From the NCBI RefSeq assembly GCF_017874575.1, contig NZ_JAGGLU010000012.1:1-64000 (forward strand): DNA of 64,000 bases, read 5' to 3'. The notes under the pieces were generated by a model that made no database searches, was not told the origin of the DNA, and saw only the letters and a list, made by a program, of their open reading frames with translations. The position numbers were made by a program, and so were the translations under genes. How positions within the stretch are numbered: the first letter of the stretch is position 1; every line of letters begins with the position of its first letter. Source of the stretch: Lactobacillus colini. Its GTDB lineage: Bacteria > Bacillota > Bacilli > Lactobacillales > Lactobacillaceae. This document shows positions 19,230-29,433 of this stretch, in pieces.

Positions 19230-19356
19230 TTGTATTAAGTATTAATTGACGATTAATTTCATCCGGTCTGTACTCTTTCATAGCTGTTTTTGACTCAGAA
19301 GTATTACCAGTTTTATCAGCCAATTTTTGAAAAATATTATGTAAGAACTCTTTCAC
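19096..19356 (-). CDS. ORF antisense to the moron 3' end
   Basis: 86 residues from a GTG, MKEFLHNIFQKLADKTGNTS then DEINRQLILNTINDVLSYSS. The N-terminal half, outside the overlap, has normal protein composition, which argues against a pure shadow. The ribosome-binding site is weak. Either gene of this convergent pair could have been extended by loss of a stop. Confidence 0.4.
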   Translation of the reverse strand: MKEFLHNIFQKLADKTGNTSESKTAMKEYRPDEINRQLILNTINDVLSYSSEKEVDAIQLVYIPRFEENFREITIENPVYARHEEK

Positions 19357-19611
19357 TTTAATTACCCACTTTCAAACTGATCTACTATAGGTAATCATAT
19401 CAATAGCTTTAATAGATAGTAGAACATTTTTATAGATTTGCATTGTTCGTGTTTTAAACCCGTCGATTTCGACTGATTTATAAAAATAATCTCACTATTT
19501 ATTGCTACTATTAGCTTGCATCATTAATTTTAGTAATAAGCTTAGTAATAGTATTAGCAACTTTTACTTTTATTTCACAAGTCGCATCAAAAGTACTAGA
19601 AGATTACATTT

Positions 19612-19866
19612 CTAAGAATACCGGCTTTCAATTTTCTTAACTCTTTCAATTGTGTCTTTGGGGTGTTTAATAATTTCAAATTCTACTCCATCTATCAATG
19701 CATACAAGTTGTGAGGTTTATACCCTAAAATTGCTTCAAACAGTGGATTATTATTTACTCTTTCTTCACCTAAGTCAATTATTGACATATTTGAAGCTGT
19801 AAGATACTTATTCTTTCCGTCTTCTTTTGTAAAAAATATTACTAATTTTTGATACAAAATACCCAC
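19612..19866 (-). CDS. Uncharacterised lysogeny-region protein
   Basis: 84 residues, MGILYQKLVIFFTKEDGKNK, beta-rich, ending ERVKKIESRYS. It starts with GTG at 19866 or TTG at 19857 (GTAGGTGGG precedes the latter). It has its own TGGTATAAT promoter box directly upstream. The 19367-19611 gap after it has no gene and no clear terminator. Confidence 0.5.
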   Translation of the reverse strand: MGILYQKLVIFFTKEDGKNKYLTASNMSIIDLGEERVNNNPLFEAILGYKPHNLYALIDGVEFEIIKHPKDTIERVKKIESRYS

Positions 19867-19881
19867 CTACTTTCTGCTCTC

Positions 19882-19890
19882 ATTATACCA
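19882..19890 (-). promoter_or_regulatory. Extended -10 promoter
   Basis: Minus-strand TG-G-TATAAT 16 bases before the GTG at 19866. No good -35 is seen, as expected for an extended -10 promoter. Confidence 0.6.
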
Positions 19891-19908
19891 GAGTTCCGGC
19901 AACTAAAT

Positions 19909-19930
19909 AAAAAAGCACCCCGAAAGGTGC
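19909..19930 (-). terminator. Antisense terminator in the leader of the next plus gene
   Basis: GCACC-CCGAAA-GGTGC with six T on the minus strand. It lies 17 bases before the ATG at 19948 and could also end read-through from the minus gene at 20100-20744. Near-duplicate of the hairpin at 18577-18599. Confidence 0.6.
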
Positions 19931-19947
19931 AGAAAGGATACATTAAT

Positions 19948-20103
19948 ATGAATGATAAAAACAAAAATATGGAAGAAAAGCCAAAAACAGTGTTGCGTAA
20001 TGACAGCTTTGATTGGAGCATTCCAGTTCCTAGAAACGTTGCAAAGAAGAACAAGATGAAAGCTAAAAAAGAAGAAGCAAAGAATGACCTAAAAGACAAC
20101 TAG
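19948..20103 (+). CDS. Small charged lysogeny-region protein
   Basis: 51 residues, MNDKNKNMEEKPKTVLRNDS, with a DWSIPVPRNVAKKNK core and a lysine-rich tail. GAAAGGATACATTAAT precedes the ATG. It overlaps the 3' end of the opposite gene by four bases. No family is recognised. Confidence 0.5.
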   Translation: MNDKNKNMEEKPKTVLRNDSFDWSIPVPRNVAKKNKMKAKKEEAKNDLKDN

Positions 20104-20744
20104 TCTTTTAGAGTTGCAACTATAGCAATAAATTTCTGCTCAAAATTACAAAATTGCAGAACATCGTATTTATCTTGAAACTCCTCGGTTTGTATTTCTT
20201 TTATCAGGTCGTCATACTGCGGTTGAACGTCATCAAATCCAGGCTGAATTGTAATTGAATACTTACTGTATTTGTCATTCGAAATGCCTCTTCTCCACCC
20301 AAAACCCTGTGGCTTATGGTCAAAGTCATATAAGAATACACGCTGATATTTGTGCCCGTGAAGATCAAAAACATCTTGCCAAACAGTTTTAGAGCTCCTG
20401 AAGCTTTGACCAGTATTGCCACGAATTTTATTAATCATTTTGTAGAATATATTATTTATCTTCTTGGCAAAAACTACTGTAAATAATACAGAACCCAAAA
20501 TTGTTACTAACATTGTCACTAAGGTTAGTAATGACCCGCTTAGCCATAACTTTAGCATACTTTCAACAGCTAAGTAGAGTACTAAATCTAACATTGAAAA
20601 TATAATAGCTAATGCTTTCTCTCTGCTACTTCCTTGCTGGGTAGTATCAACCGCATCTAATTGTTCTGCAATTATATAGTTAATCATACCTACTCCACCA
20701 ACAGTAAGTAGTACCGAGAACATTTCAATAAAAACTTTATACAT
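20100..20744 (-). CDS. Membrane protein with cytoplasmic domain
   Basis: 214 residues. Three hydrophobic segments (about 8-27, 45-65 and 68-95) are followed by a soluble domain with VWQDVFDLHGHKYQRVFLYD and GFGWRRGISNDKYSKYSI. The layout is loosely like DUF6338-type membrane proteins seen on phages and plasmids, but I am not sure. A superinfection-exclusion role is only a guess. Transcribed divergently from the integrase. Confidence 0.55.
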   Translation of the reverse strand: MYKVFIEMFSVLLTVGGVGMINYIIAEQLDAVDTTQQGSSREKALAIIFSMLDLVLYLAVESMLKLWLSGSLLTLVTMLVTILGSVLFTVVFAKKINNIFYKMINKIRGNTGQSFRSSKTVWQDVFDLHGHKYQRVFLYDFDHKPQGFGWRRGISNDKYSKYSITIQPGFDDVQPQYDDLIKEIQTEEFQDKYDVLQFCNFEQKFIAIVATLKD

Positions 20745-20776
20745 TTTAATCCCCCCTAGACTTTTATTGTACCAAG

Positions 20777-20806
20777 AAAAAAACGCCTACCTTGAAATGG
20801 TAGACG
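20777..20806 (-). terminator. Antisense terminator in the integrase leader
   Basis: CGTCTACC-ATTTCAA-GGTAGGCG on the minus strand (8 bp, one T.G) followed by seven T. It stops leftward transcription from the integrase side. The arms also resemble the phage operator (TCTACC...GGTAGA) with a 7-base spacer. Confidence 0.65.
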
Positions 20807-20832
20807 CAAAAAAATCTATAAATTTAGCTTCA

Positions 20833-20847
20833 TACGGATGTTCCGTA
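20833..20847. repeat. Inverted repeat upstream of int
   Basis: TACGGA-TGT-TCCGTA, perfect 6-bp arms, overlapping the region where the int -35 should be (a TATTAT -10 follows at 20852). Possible operator or directionality-factor site. Confidence 0.5.
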
Positions 20848-20874
20848 GTTGTATTATATCAAGGAGTATTTAAA

Positions 20875-22014
20875 ATGCCAAAAAGAGATAAAAATATCAA
20901 AGTTGTCACCCTTAAAAGCGGTGAAAAGCGGTATAAATTTAATACTTACGTCGGCTCTGTTGCTGTACCCGGAACGAGAAAAAAACAGCGCGTTTTTAAA
21001 TCTGGAACATTTAAGACGTACAATGAAGCTAAAGTAGCATATGATAAAGTTCGCGCAGATGGTGTAGGTCATAACTATGCTGCTTCAAAGCAAAAGACGG
21101 TTGATGAAGTCTATCAAGAGTGGGTAAAATATTATGAAAAGAGTGTTACTGGCGGAACTTATCATGTAACTACTAGGAATTATGAATTGCACATCAAACC
21201 TGCATTAGGCGATATGTACATTGACCAAATAGAATCAAGTGCTTTTCAGCAATGGGTAAACGAACTGGCAGATAGTATAGTAAACTATAAAGCTATTATC
21301 GCTGTTTTTAACAGAATTTATAAATATGGAATTATAAAGAAGTATTGTCTGCCACAAGATAACCCTATGTTTTATGCCCTGATTCCTAAAAAAGGCAAAA
21401 AAGGTAAAGATACGAAAGATAATTTTTACACATTGTCAGAACTAAAAGAATTTTTAGAAGCGGCAAAAAGTTATAGCTACAGGTCGTATGTATATTTTTA
21501 TCTAATAGCAACAACTGGTATGCGTAAGGGAGAAGCTAATGCTTTAACGTGGTCAGATGTTGATTTTGAAAATCAAACTATATCAATCACTAAGACAAGA
21601 ACAATTGATAAAAATAATAAACAGATAACTAAAAATGGTACGAAAACCCCTAATTCCACACGAAAAGTCGTTATATCTACTAGTGTTACCAAAGAATTAA
21701 AAAAATATAAAGCTATTACTCAAACTGATAAGACTGATTTAGTATTCCACATTAGATACCATGCTCTGTCTAAAGGATATCCATCTGACTGGCTAAAAGT
21801 TATATATAGGAATAATCCAACATTAAAAGTAATAACCCCACACGGCTTTAGGCATACATTTGCTACCATCATGAGAAACAGTAGTAATGTCAAAGACCTG
21901 GACGTGCAATTTTCGATGGGTCATGATAGTATATCAATGACTAATCACTATACACACAAAACCGCAGAAGAGTCGCAAAGAATACTTGAAGCACTCAAAA
22001 AAATGGACTTATAA
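20875..22014 (+). CDS. int: Phage tyrosine integrase
   Basis: 379 residues from the ATG at 20875 (AAGGAGTATTTAAA upstream; the open frame extends further). N-terminal arm-binding and SAM-like core-binding domains (TVDEVYQEWVKYYEKSVTGG) lead to the catalytic domain: ATTGMRKGEANALTWSDVDF with Arg I, PHGFRHTFAT with His-x-x-Arg, and MGHDSISMTNHYTH with His and nucleophile Tyr. It integrates and excises the prophage. It is the last phage gene before the host junction. Confidence 0.95.
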   Translation: MPKRDKNIKVVTLKSGEKRYKFNTYVGSVAVPGTRKKQRVFKSGTFKTYNEAKVAYDKVRADGVGHNYAASKQKTVDEVYQEWVKYYEKSVTGGTYHVTTRNYELHIKPALGDMYIDQIESSAFQQWVNELADSIVNYKAIIAVFNRIYKYGIIKKYCLPQDNPMFYALIPKKGKKGKDTKDNFYTLSELKEFLEAAKSYSYRSYVYFYLIATTGMRKGEANALTWSDVDFENQTISITKTRTIDKNNKQITKNGTKTPNSTRKVVISTSVTKELKKYKAITQTDKTDLVFHIRYHALSKGYPSDWLKVIYRNNPTLKVITPHGFRHTFATIMRNSSNVKDLDVQFSMGHDSISMTNHYTHKTAEESQRILEALKKMDL

Positions 22015-22102
22015 ATTTCTTTTCAAACTTTTTTCGAATTTTTAAGCATTAAGTCCATTAAAACAATTGATATATAAGCATTTATCAAAAATATATCCTA
22101 AC
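22015..22102. other. Prophage right end / att region
   Basis: The 88 bases between the int stop and the truncated MFS gene must contain or adjoin the attachment core, since int is normally next to attP. The MFS frame runs into a stop (TAG) at its 22103 end. The exact core cannot be read because the other prophage end is outside the window. Confidence 0.55.
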
Positions 22103-23080
22103 CTAGCCGTTGTACATATATGGCACAGCTAAGCCAAAGCCAACTCCCAAGACTAAATTACCTACTGCTAAAACTGCAAAGCTGGGACTAAAACAAATAA
22201 CTGCTAACCCAATTGCTACAACTCCAAAACCAATTGGAAAAATCTTGTCATGCAACTTCTTAAAGAAGAAACCGAACGAAGCACCAATAGGAATACTTAC
22301 TAAATTCAAAATACCAGTTAAAAGTGAAAGTTCACTGATATTACCCAATCTTTCTTGAACTACAAAGGTTGGCAATTTGAAAGAAACTGGCATATAGAAC
22401 AAAAAGATTAGGAACATTAATATTGAAATTAAAACTACTTTGCCATTAATATGTTGTTTGGTCTGCTTGTTATGACTACTTTCAGATGACTTAACTTGCT
22501 TAGGATCTTTATGAAGTGGCACGAATAAAGTAAACAAAATTAAGACTGGAATAACTAAGAAGTAAATTGCAAAGGCTGCATGCCATGATAAGGTAATCAA
22601 ATAACTGATTAGGAATGATGCAATGGCAGCACCTAACCCACCCATTACATTTTGAAAGCCAATCATCGTTGCTAGCTCATCTTCATTTTTTGAATAAAAT
22701 TGCGGAATTAAGCTAACAGCTAATGAATTAAATAAACCAATTCCTGCACCAATTAAAAATCTTGAAATCAAGACTAAACTGTAGACTGAATTATACATTG
22801 GGAAGGTCCCGGCTAAAAGCGTCACTATTAATCCTAAGATAATAGTTGCCTTCTCACCAATAAATTTAATTAAGAATGGACTAATTAACAACCCAATAAC
22901 TATACCGATGTTAGGAATAGTAGACAAAGTTTCTACTCCAGCCTTGTCAACACCAGGAAAGGCATGATACATCAGCGGCAGCGCTGGCGAAATTGCTGGG
23001 GCCATCATCAAGAATAGAGAAATTGACAGCAGCGATACCTTAAAGATAATGTGATCTTGAATTTGTTTCTCTTTCATCAT
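22103..23080 (-). pseudogene. MFS transporter truncated at its 3' end by the prophage
   Basis: 325 codons, beginning MMKEKQIQDHIIFKVSLLSI. About ten transmembrane helices are visible, with the first-half motif GEKATIILGLIVTL and a cytoplasmic loop near 200-215. Family members (cyanate/sugar-type MFS) are usually 380-400 residues with twelve helices. The frame ends after VGFGLAVPYMYNG, before the last helices, exactly at the prophage junction. TGAGGTAAA precedes the ATG. The missing 3' part should lie at the far prophage end. Probably inactive in this lysogen. Confidence 0.75.
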
Positions 23081-23091
23081 TTTACCTCACA

Positions 23092-23994
23092 TTATTTATC
23101 CATATGTCTTCTAAAGAACTCTGCCTCTTCGTCATTAGCCTGACTTGCTAATTCATCTTTTTGATTAATCAAGAATACGTGAGGTTCAGGGTGTTCTTCA
23201 TCGCCAAATGATTTGCAGATAACTTCAATTCCCTTCGCTCTTAAAAAGCCATCTAAACGAATCGAACAATCATGAATAAAGTCTCGATTAGCAGTAGTAA
23301 TAAATGTTGGTAAGAAATCAGCTGTAATATATTCTTCAACGTGCAGTTGCTTCATTTTTTGAGGATCATTTTGGATATTTTCGTTAAAGTAAGCAGCCGG
23401 GGCACCTGTCATTAAGCCATTTTCTACATCTGTAATAAAAGTTGCTGGGCTATTTAATGCAACTGCTCTAAATTTTAAGTTTGATAAGTCATAGCCCATT
23501 TCCTTGCGATAAGCTGGATTAGTCAAAATAGCTGTATACTGTTCAGCCATTTGACCGCCCGCTGAGTCACCAATTAAGAAGACATTGTTTCGATCTAAAT
23601 TATATTCATCAGCATGCTCATCAACCCACTTGATATAGTCAACTACTTGGTCAAGTTCTCCAGGGTATTCAACTTCTGGTGCTAACTTATAGTTAGGATT
23701 TACAAAGGCAAAGCCACGTTTAGCCATCCCTAAACCGTAGAATTGGTAGGTTTCCTTGGTTCCATAAACGAAGCCACCACCATGAATATTAATAATTACT
23801 GGAATCTTGCCTTCAACATTCTTCGGTACATAAAGATCAAGCAAATTCCACTTTTCATCAGGACCATATTGCAAATCATTATATCTTTGAACTTCAGGAA
23901 TTTCTGTTGGCAAGCCTGAGTCACGCTTATCATCATTTTTCTTCCAATTTATTCTAATGTCACTAACTAAATCTATGACTTCTTGCTTCATCAT
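23092..23994 (-). CDS. Alpha/beta hydrolase, HSL/carboxylesterase type
   Basis: About 300 residues from MMKQEVIDLVSDIRINWKKN (GAAAGGAAG upstream of 23994). VIINIHGGGFVYG is the oxyanion-hole motif (HGGG) and FLIGDSAGGQMAEQ the nucleophile elbow (GDSAGG). Asp and His of the triad are expected near TTANRDFIHD and HPEPHVFL. It probably hydrolyses short esters. The next gene downstream is the truncated MFS transporter. A cre site and -10 box lie directly upstream. Confidence 0.8.
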   Translation of the reverse strand: MMKQEVIDLVSDIRINWKKNDDKRDSGLPTEIPEVQRYNDLQYGPDEKWNLLDLYVPKNVEGKIPVIINIHGGGFVYGTKETYQFYGLGMAKRGFAFVNPNYKLAPEVEYPGELDQVVDYIKWVDEHADEYNLDRNNVFLIGDSAGGQMAEQYTAILTNPAYRKEMGYDLSNLKFRAVALNSPATFITDVENGLMTGAPAAYFNENIQNDPQKMKQLHVEEYITADFLPTFITTANRDFIHDCSIRLDGFLRAKGIEVICKSFGDEEHPEPHVFLINQKDELASQANDEEAEFFRRHMDK

Positions 23995-24008
23995 TTTTTC
24001 TTCCTTTC

Positions 24009-24023
24009 TGTATTCGCTTACAT
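24009..24023 (-). promoter_or_regulatory. cre (CcpA) site overlapping a -10 box
   Basis: Minus strand ATGTAAGCGAATACA matches the cre consensus WTGNAANCGNWNNCW at every position. TATAAT (24027-24022) overlaps its upstream edge. Catabolite repression of the esterase/MFS transcript is expected. Confidence 0.8.
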
Positions 24024-24030
24024 TATATGC

Positions 24031-24058
24031 AAAAAAAGATGCCACAAAAAGTGACATC
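24031..24058 (-). terminator. Terminator after the AraC gene
   Basis: GATGTCAC-TTTTT-GTGGCATC with one T.G, then seven T on the minus strand. Confidence 0.8.
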
Positions 24059-24088
24059 TTAGCTAAAAACTGGCGCCAGTTAGCCAAT

Positions 24089-24970
24089 TTATTTGTCTAA
24101 ATTTGTTTTATTTAATTTCCGCTTAAAATCAGAAGCTGTTATCCCATATAAATTATTAAAAGCACGATTCATTGTCCGAATGCCTGAAAAACCATTATGC
24201 AAGGCAATTGTTGTTAAGTTGCCCACTTGACCCAATAAATCTTGGCGTGCATTTTGAGCACGTACATTATTAATATAAGTTTCAACGGTTATTCCCATCT
24301 CTTGCTTAAAAAAGCGAGCTAAATATTCCTTTGAAATGTTGCATTTTTGAGCTATATCATCTAAAGATATCCTCTCTTGATAATTACTATTAACGTATTG
24401 GGTAATAAATTGCAGACGATTAATAATATAAACTTTCTTAGGAGAGGTGCGATGACTATCTTGCTGCTTAATACTAAAATATTCTAGCAGCAAAAATAAC
24501 ACTTGATCTACTAATTGCACTAAGGCTAAATTTTTTAACTTAGAATCTGTTTCATAAATTGTTATTATCTGAGTAAGCAATCCCTGCATCTTGGCATAGG
24601 CTAATCTTTGCTTAGAGTTCAGTTTGTCATACTCATTTATTTCAATTAACTCATGCTCTATGTCAGGATAATACTTATAGACATATTCATAAGGAAAAAT
24701 TATTGATATTGCACGCTCTCCCAACCTACTCTGTGTGGCAATAGAATGAATTTCTTGGCTATTTACTACCAAAAGCTGTCCTGAATCGGTAGTATAATGA
24801 CATTTTCCAATAACAAAGTCATCTATTTGACCATATTGTGTAAAACTCAATTCAATTCCACGGTGCCAATGTGGCGCAATATACTCTTGAGTAGTACTAT
24901 TTTCAAAAATGTGCAACCAGATTGGCAGAGGATCTGTAGTTTTTACAATTTCATGACTATTTCGTGTCAT
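24089..24970 (-). CDS. AraC-family transcriptional regulator
   Basis: 293 residues. N-terminal cupin-like sensor domain (IAPHWHRGIELSFTQYGQID; metal/sugar-binding-type His residues) and a C-terminal double helix-turn-helix at about 190-290 (RISLDDIAQKCNISKEYLAR; LTTIALHNGFSGIRTMNRAF). It overlaps the stop of the ROK gene by one base, so it is co-transcribed with the kinase. It probably activates the esterase/MFS genes or its own operon in response to a sugar. Confidence 0.85.
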   Translation of the reverse strand: MTRNSHEIVKTTDPLPIWLHIFENSTTQEYIAPHWHRGIELSFTQYGQIDDFVIGKCHYTTDSGQLLVVNSQEIHSIATQSRLGERAISIIFPYEYVYKYYPDIEHELIEINEYDKLNSKQRLAYAKMQGLLTQIITIYETDSKLKNLALVQLVDQVLFLLLEYFSIKQQDSHRTSPKKVYIINRLQFITQYVNSNYQERISLDDIAQKCNISKEYLARFFKQEMGITVETYINNVRAQNARQDLLGQVGNLTTIALHNGFSGIRTMNRAFNNLYGITASDFKRKLNKTNLDK

Positions 24971-25869
24971 TACAATGCTTCCTGATTAATTTTAAGCAGC
25001 AAATTATATAAGGCACCATAAATATTAGCATCATTCTTAAATTTAGCAGCAACTATTTTTACTGGTATTAAAGTCTTAGTAATTAATTCATGACTATGGA
25101 TTAATTTTTGATATTGATTGTTTATCTCTTCTATTACAATTGGTTGAGCGCTAATTCCGCCACCAATAGCAATCTTTTCTAAATCAATTACTGACTGAAT
25201 ATTAAAGATAATGCCTGCGATATTTTGACAATAATTTTTAAAAATGTCCTGGGCTTTTTGATTACCAGACTCAATTGCCTTAAAGGCCGCTAAACCATCT
25301 TGAAGATCTTGATTACCAACAGCTTGATTAACTCGACTAATCATTCCTACAGCTGAACCAATTGTACCAGCATAACCATTAAAGTCATCTTGGTTAGGAT
25401 CAACCCGCATAAAACTAATCTCACCAGCTTGAGCATGCTCGCCAGCTACTAACTTACCGTTTACTATTAAGCCGCCGCCAACACCTGTCCCCAGGGTTAA
25501 GGCTCCGCAATTGTCTAAGTCCTTCAAATTACCTAACCAATTCTCTGCTAGAACGCTCGCCTTGCCATCGTTAATCCCGGCTACTGGAATGTCAAGATCT
25601 TGATATCTCTTGCCTAAGTTAATCCCATCAATAAATGGTAAGGCTCCGCCTAAATAAATCGTGCTATCGACAATGCGACCCGGAGCACAAAATGCAATTC
25701 CTTTAATTTGACTATGATATTTATCGACAATTTTATCAATTTCATTTAAAAAATCTTCTTTATTTTGAGCTGTTTTTACTTTATCTTGCTCTAAAATGTT
25801 ACCAGCCCGATCCAACAAGGCATATTTAATATTTGTACCACCGATGTCAATTCCTAAATAATTCTTCAT
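24970..25869 (-). CDS. ROK-family sugar kinase
   Basis: About 300 residues from MKNYLGIDIGGTNIKYALLD, the ATP phosphate-binding motif (DIGGTNIK); GGAGAAGGAAATT lies before this ATG. NCGALTLGTGVGGGLIVNGK is the second conserved region and GEHAQAGEISFM follows, but the CxCGxxGC zinc motif of glucokinase/NagK-type ROK proteins is missing. It phosphorylates an unidentified hexose, plausibly one freed from a beta-glucoside. A promoter and a near-perfect cre site lie upstream. Confidence 0.8.
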   Translation of the reverse strand: MKNYLGIDIGGTNIKYALLDRAGNILEQDKVKTAQNKEDFLNEIDKIVDKYHSQIKGIAFCAPGRIVDSTIYLGGALPFIDGINLGKRYQDLDIPVAGINDGKASVLAENWLGNLKDLDNCGALTLGTGVGGGLIVNGKLVAGEHAQAGEISFMRVDPNQDDFNGYAGTIGSAVGMISRVNQAVGNQDLQDGLAAFKAIESGNQKAQDIFKNYCQNIAGIIFNIQSVIDLEKIAIGGGISAQPIVIEEINNQYQKLIHSHELITKTLIPVKIVAAKFKNDANIYGALYNLLLKINQEAL

Positions 25870-25892
25870 AATTTCCTTCTCCATCTTTCTAA

Positions 25893-25940
25893 ATTATGCG
25901 CTTACATTGATATTTTAGAGGTACTTTTATAAACTAACAA
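25893..25940 (-). promoter_or_regulatory. Promoter and cre-like site of the ROK-AraC operon
   Basis: TTGTTA (25940-25935), 17-nt spacer, TAAAAT (25917-25912), then ATGTAAGCGCATAAT (25907-25893), which matches cre except for the 14th base. Confidence 0.7.
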
Positions 25941-25977
25941 GCTAAATATTGACATATTTTAGGCGTAATAGCACTTT

Positions 25978-26085
25978 TTATTTTCTAAACCAAGAAAATA
26001 TTCCATGCTTCTTTTTTTCACGTTCTTGTAGTAACATCTCTTGTGTTTTAGCTACAGCATCCATTGTTTTTTTGTAAGCTATCAT
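25978..26085 (-). pseudogene. Short ORF, probable gene remnant
   Basis: 35 codons, MIAYKKTMDAVAKTQEMLLQ then EREKKKHGIFSWFRK. The ending resembles the basic cytoplasmic tail of a larger protein. No ribosome-binding site. The 160 bases between it and the PTS gene contain nothing I can name. Confidence 0.35.
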
Positions 26086-26246
26086 TTAAATTCTACTGTT
26101 TTACATTATCGCTTGTTATCTAGCTTTCTTCTTTTATTTCCGCCTTCGCCAAAAATATCTATTGCTTGAGCATCTGATATTGTAAGTTAAACTTAATTAT
26201 AATTTTAACAAAAAATGCCCCCTCATCGGAGACATTATATTTCATA

Positions 26247-28354
<2,108 letters not shown>

Positions 28355-28370
28355 TTAGTGTATTGTTTAA

Positions 28371-29219
28371 TTATTTACTTTCTTCTTGACGACTAGTCAC
28401 ACGCCAAATGTGTAACACTAAGTAGAACTTATCATCTGGCTTAAGTTCCCAGTCCATTTTTGAATTTAAAAACTTATCAATTCGCTCTACCGTTTCATAG
28501 GCATGATGATATTTAATCTTCATGAATGAAAGCAGTGATGAATCAAGTTCAGCAGTATCAGTTGGCTGATTCCTTAACAAGCGTACAAGTAGTGCTCTCA
28601 AGTGGGTAATAAAGCGACTATAATTAAATGAATCTGTATCCAATTCAATCTTATACTCATACTGAATAATTGAAATAATCCCATTAATTAAATTAGTAAT
28701 CTGTACCGTTTCTTGAACTTGAGAATCGTCAGATTCTGCATTAACTAAGTGATAAGTCATCAGGACCATTTCACTAGCAGGTAATTCAATATCCATCTGA
28801 TTATTGATAAAATTAATAACCTCATTAGCAGCCCTAAACTCTTTAGGGAATAAATTCTTAACTTCCCAACGAGTATTATTAATATTAACATCAATATTAT
28901 CCTTAGCCCGTGTAATTGCAAAATCAATATGATCCGCTAAAGCCAAGTACTGCATACTGCTAAACTTTATATCAAGAAGTGGCTCTACTAACTGAACAAC
29001 CTGGTTAGTAAGATCGAAAGTATCTGCCTTGATAGATTGCAATTGTTTAAAATCAACCTGGTCACTAGCCAAAACAAAACGTCTTTTTATGCGGCTTTCA
29101 TCAATTTTGTCACCCATCTTCAGGCCAAAACCAATTCCCTTGCCTAACACAATCTCTTCTTTGTCTTCAGCATTTCTAACCAAAGCTGCGCTATTATTCA
29201 ACGCCTTAATAACTATCAA
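28371..29219 (-). CDS. licT: LicT/BglG-family transcription antiterminator
   Basis: About 282 residues from a TTG at 29219 (AGGAAGTGAG upstream), giving MIVIKALNNSAALVRNAEDK, the usual first residues of the RNA-binding CAT domain (1-55). Two PTS regulation domains follow, with candidate phospho-histidines in LALADHIDFAI, MVLMTYHLVN and LVLHIWRV-type segments. It binds RAT RNA when the cognate PTS and HPr signals are right. Two RATs flank it, one in its own leader and one before bglP. Confidence 0.9.
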   Translation of the reverse strand: MIVIKALNNSAALVRNAEDKEEIVLGKGIGFGLKMGDKIDESRIKRRFVLASDQVDFKQLQSIKADTFDLTNQVVQLVEPLLDIKFSSMQYLALADHIDFAITRAKDNIDVNINNTRWEVKNLFPKEFRAANEVINFINNQMDIELPASEMVLMTYHLVNAESDDSQVQETVQITNLINGIISIIQYEYKIELDTDSFNYSRFITHLRALLVRLLRNQPTDTAELDSSLLSFMKIKYHHAYETVERIDKFLNSKMDWELKPDDKFYLVLHIWRVTSRQEESK

Positions 29220-29248
29220 ATTCTCACTTCCTATCCCACTTACTCTAC

Positions 29249-29301
29249 AAAAAAAGCTACCACAAATAAGCACACTAAACAATACTTATTATGTAGTAGC
29301 T
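29249..29301 (-). terminator. LicT-controlled terminator in the licT leader
   Basis: AGCTACTACA...TGTGGTAGCT-type long stem (29255-29301) followed by seven T. The 5' arm overlaps the end of RAT1. Confidence 0.85.
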
Positions 29302-29327
29302 AAGACCTGATCGAATCAGTTATCCGC
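29299..29327 (-). promoter_or_regulatory. Ribonucleic antiterminator RAT1
   Basis: Minus strand GCGGATAACTGATTCG then ATCAGGTCTTAGC, with apical stem CTGAT/ATCAG and the GGAT...ACTG...CAGG pattern of LicT/BglG targets. Allows autoregulated licT expression. Confidence 0.75.
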
Positions 29328-29343
29328 TTCTCTTTACCTAAAT

Positions 29344-29371
29344 ATAATATCACAAATGAAAACGGTGTCAA
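29344..29371 (-). promoter_or_regulatory. licT-bglP promoter with overlapping cre
   Basis: TTGACA (29371-29366), 16-nt spacer, TATTAT (29349-29344). On the plus strand ATGAAAACGGTGTCA (29356-29370) matches cre at every position and fills the spacer, so CcpA would block RNA polymerase directly. Confidence 0.8.
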
Positions 29372-29389
29372 GTTATTTTTGTAAATGTT

Positions 29390-29424
29390 TTCAAAAAAAC
29401 TGGACTCCTCTAGAATCCAGTTTT
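29390..29424 (-). terminator. Terminator upstream of the licT promoter
   Basis: AACTGGATTC / GAGTCCAGTT with a short loop, followed by seven T on the minus strand; ends transcription from the gene remnant at 29434. Confidence 0.8.
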
Positions 29425-29433
29425 TCAATACGT

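Noticed and set aside
22110-22358. 82-codon plus-strand ORF in the MFS gene
   Set aside because: Shadow of the transporter; threonine/lysine/proline-rich translation typical of antisense membrane-protein codons.
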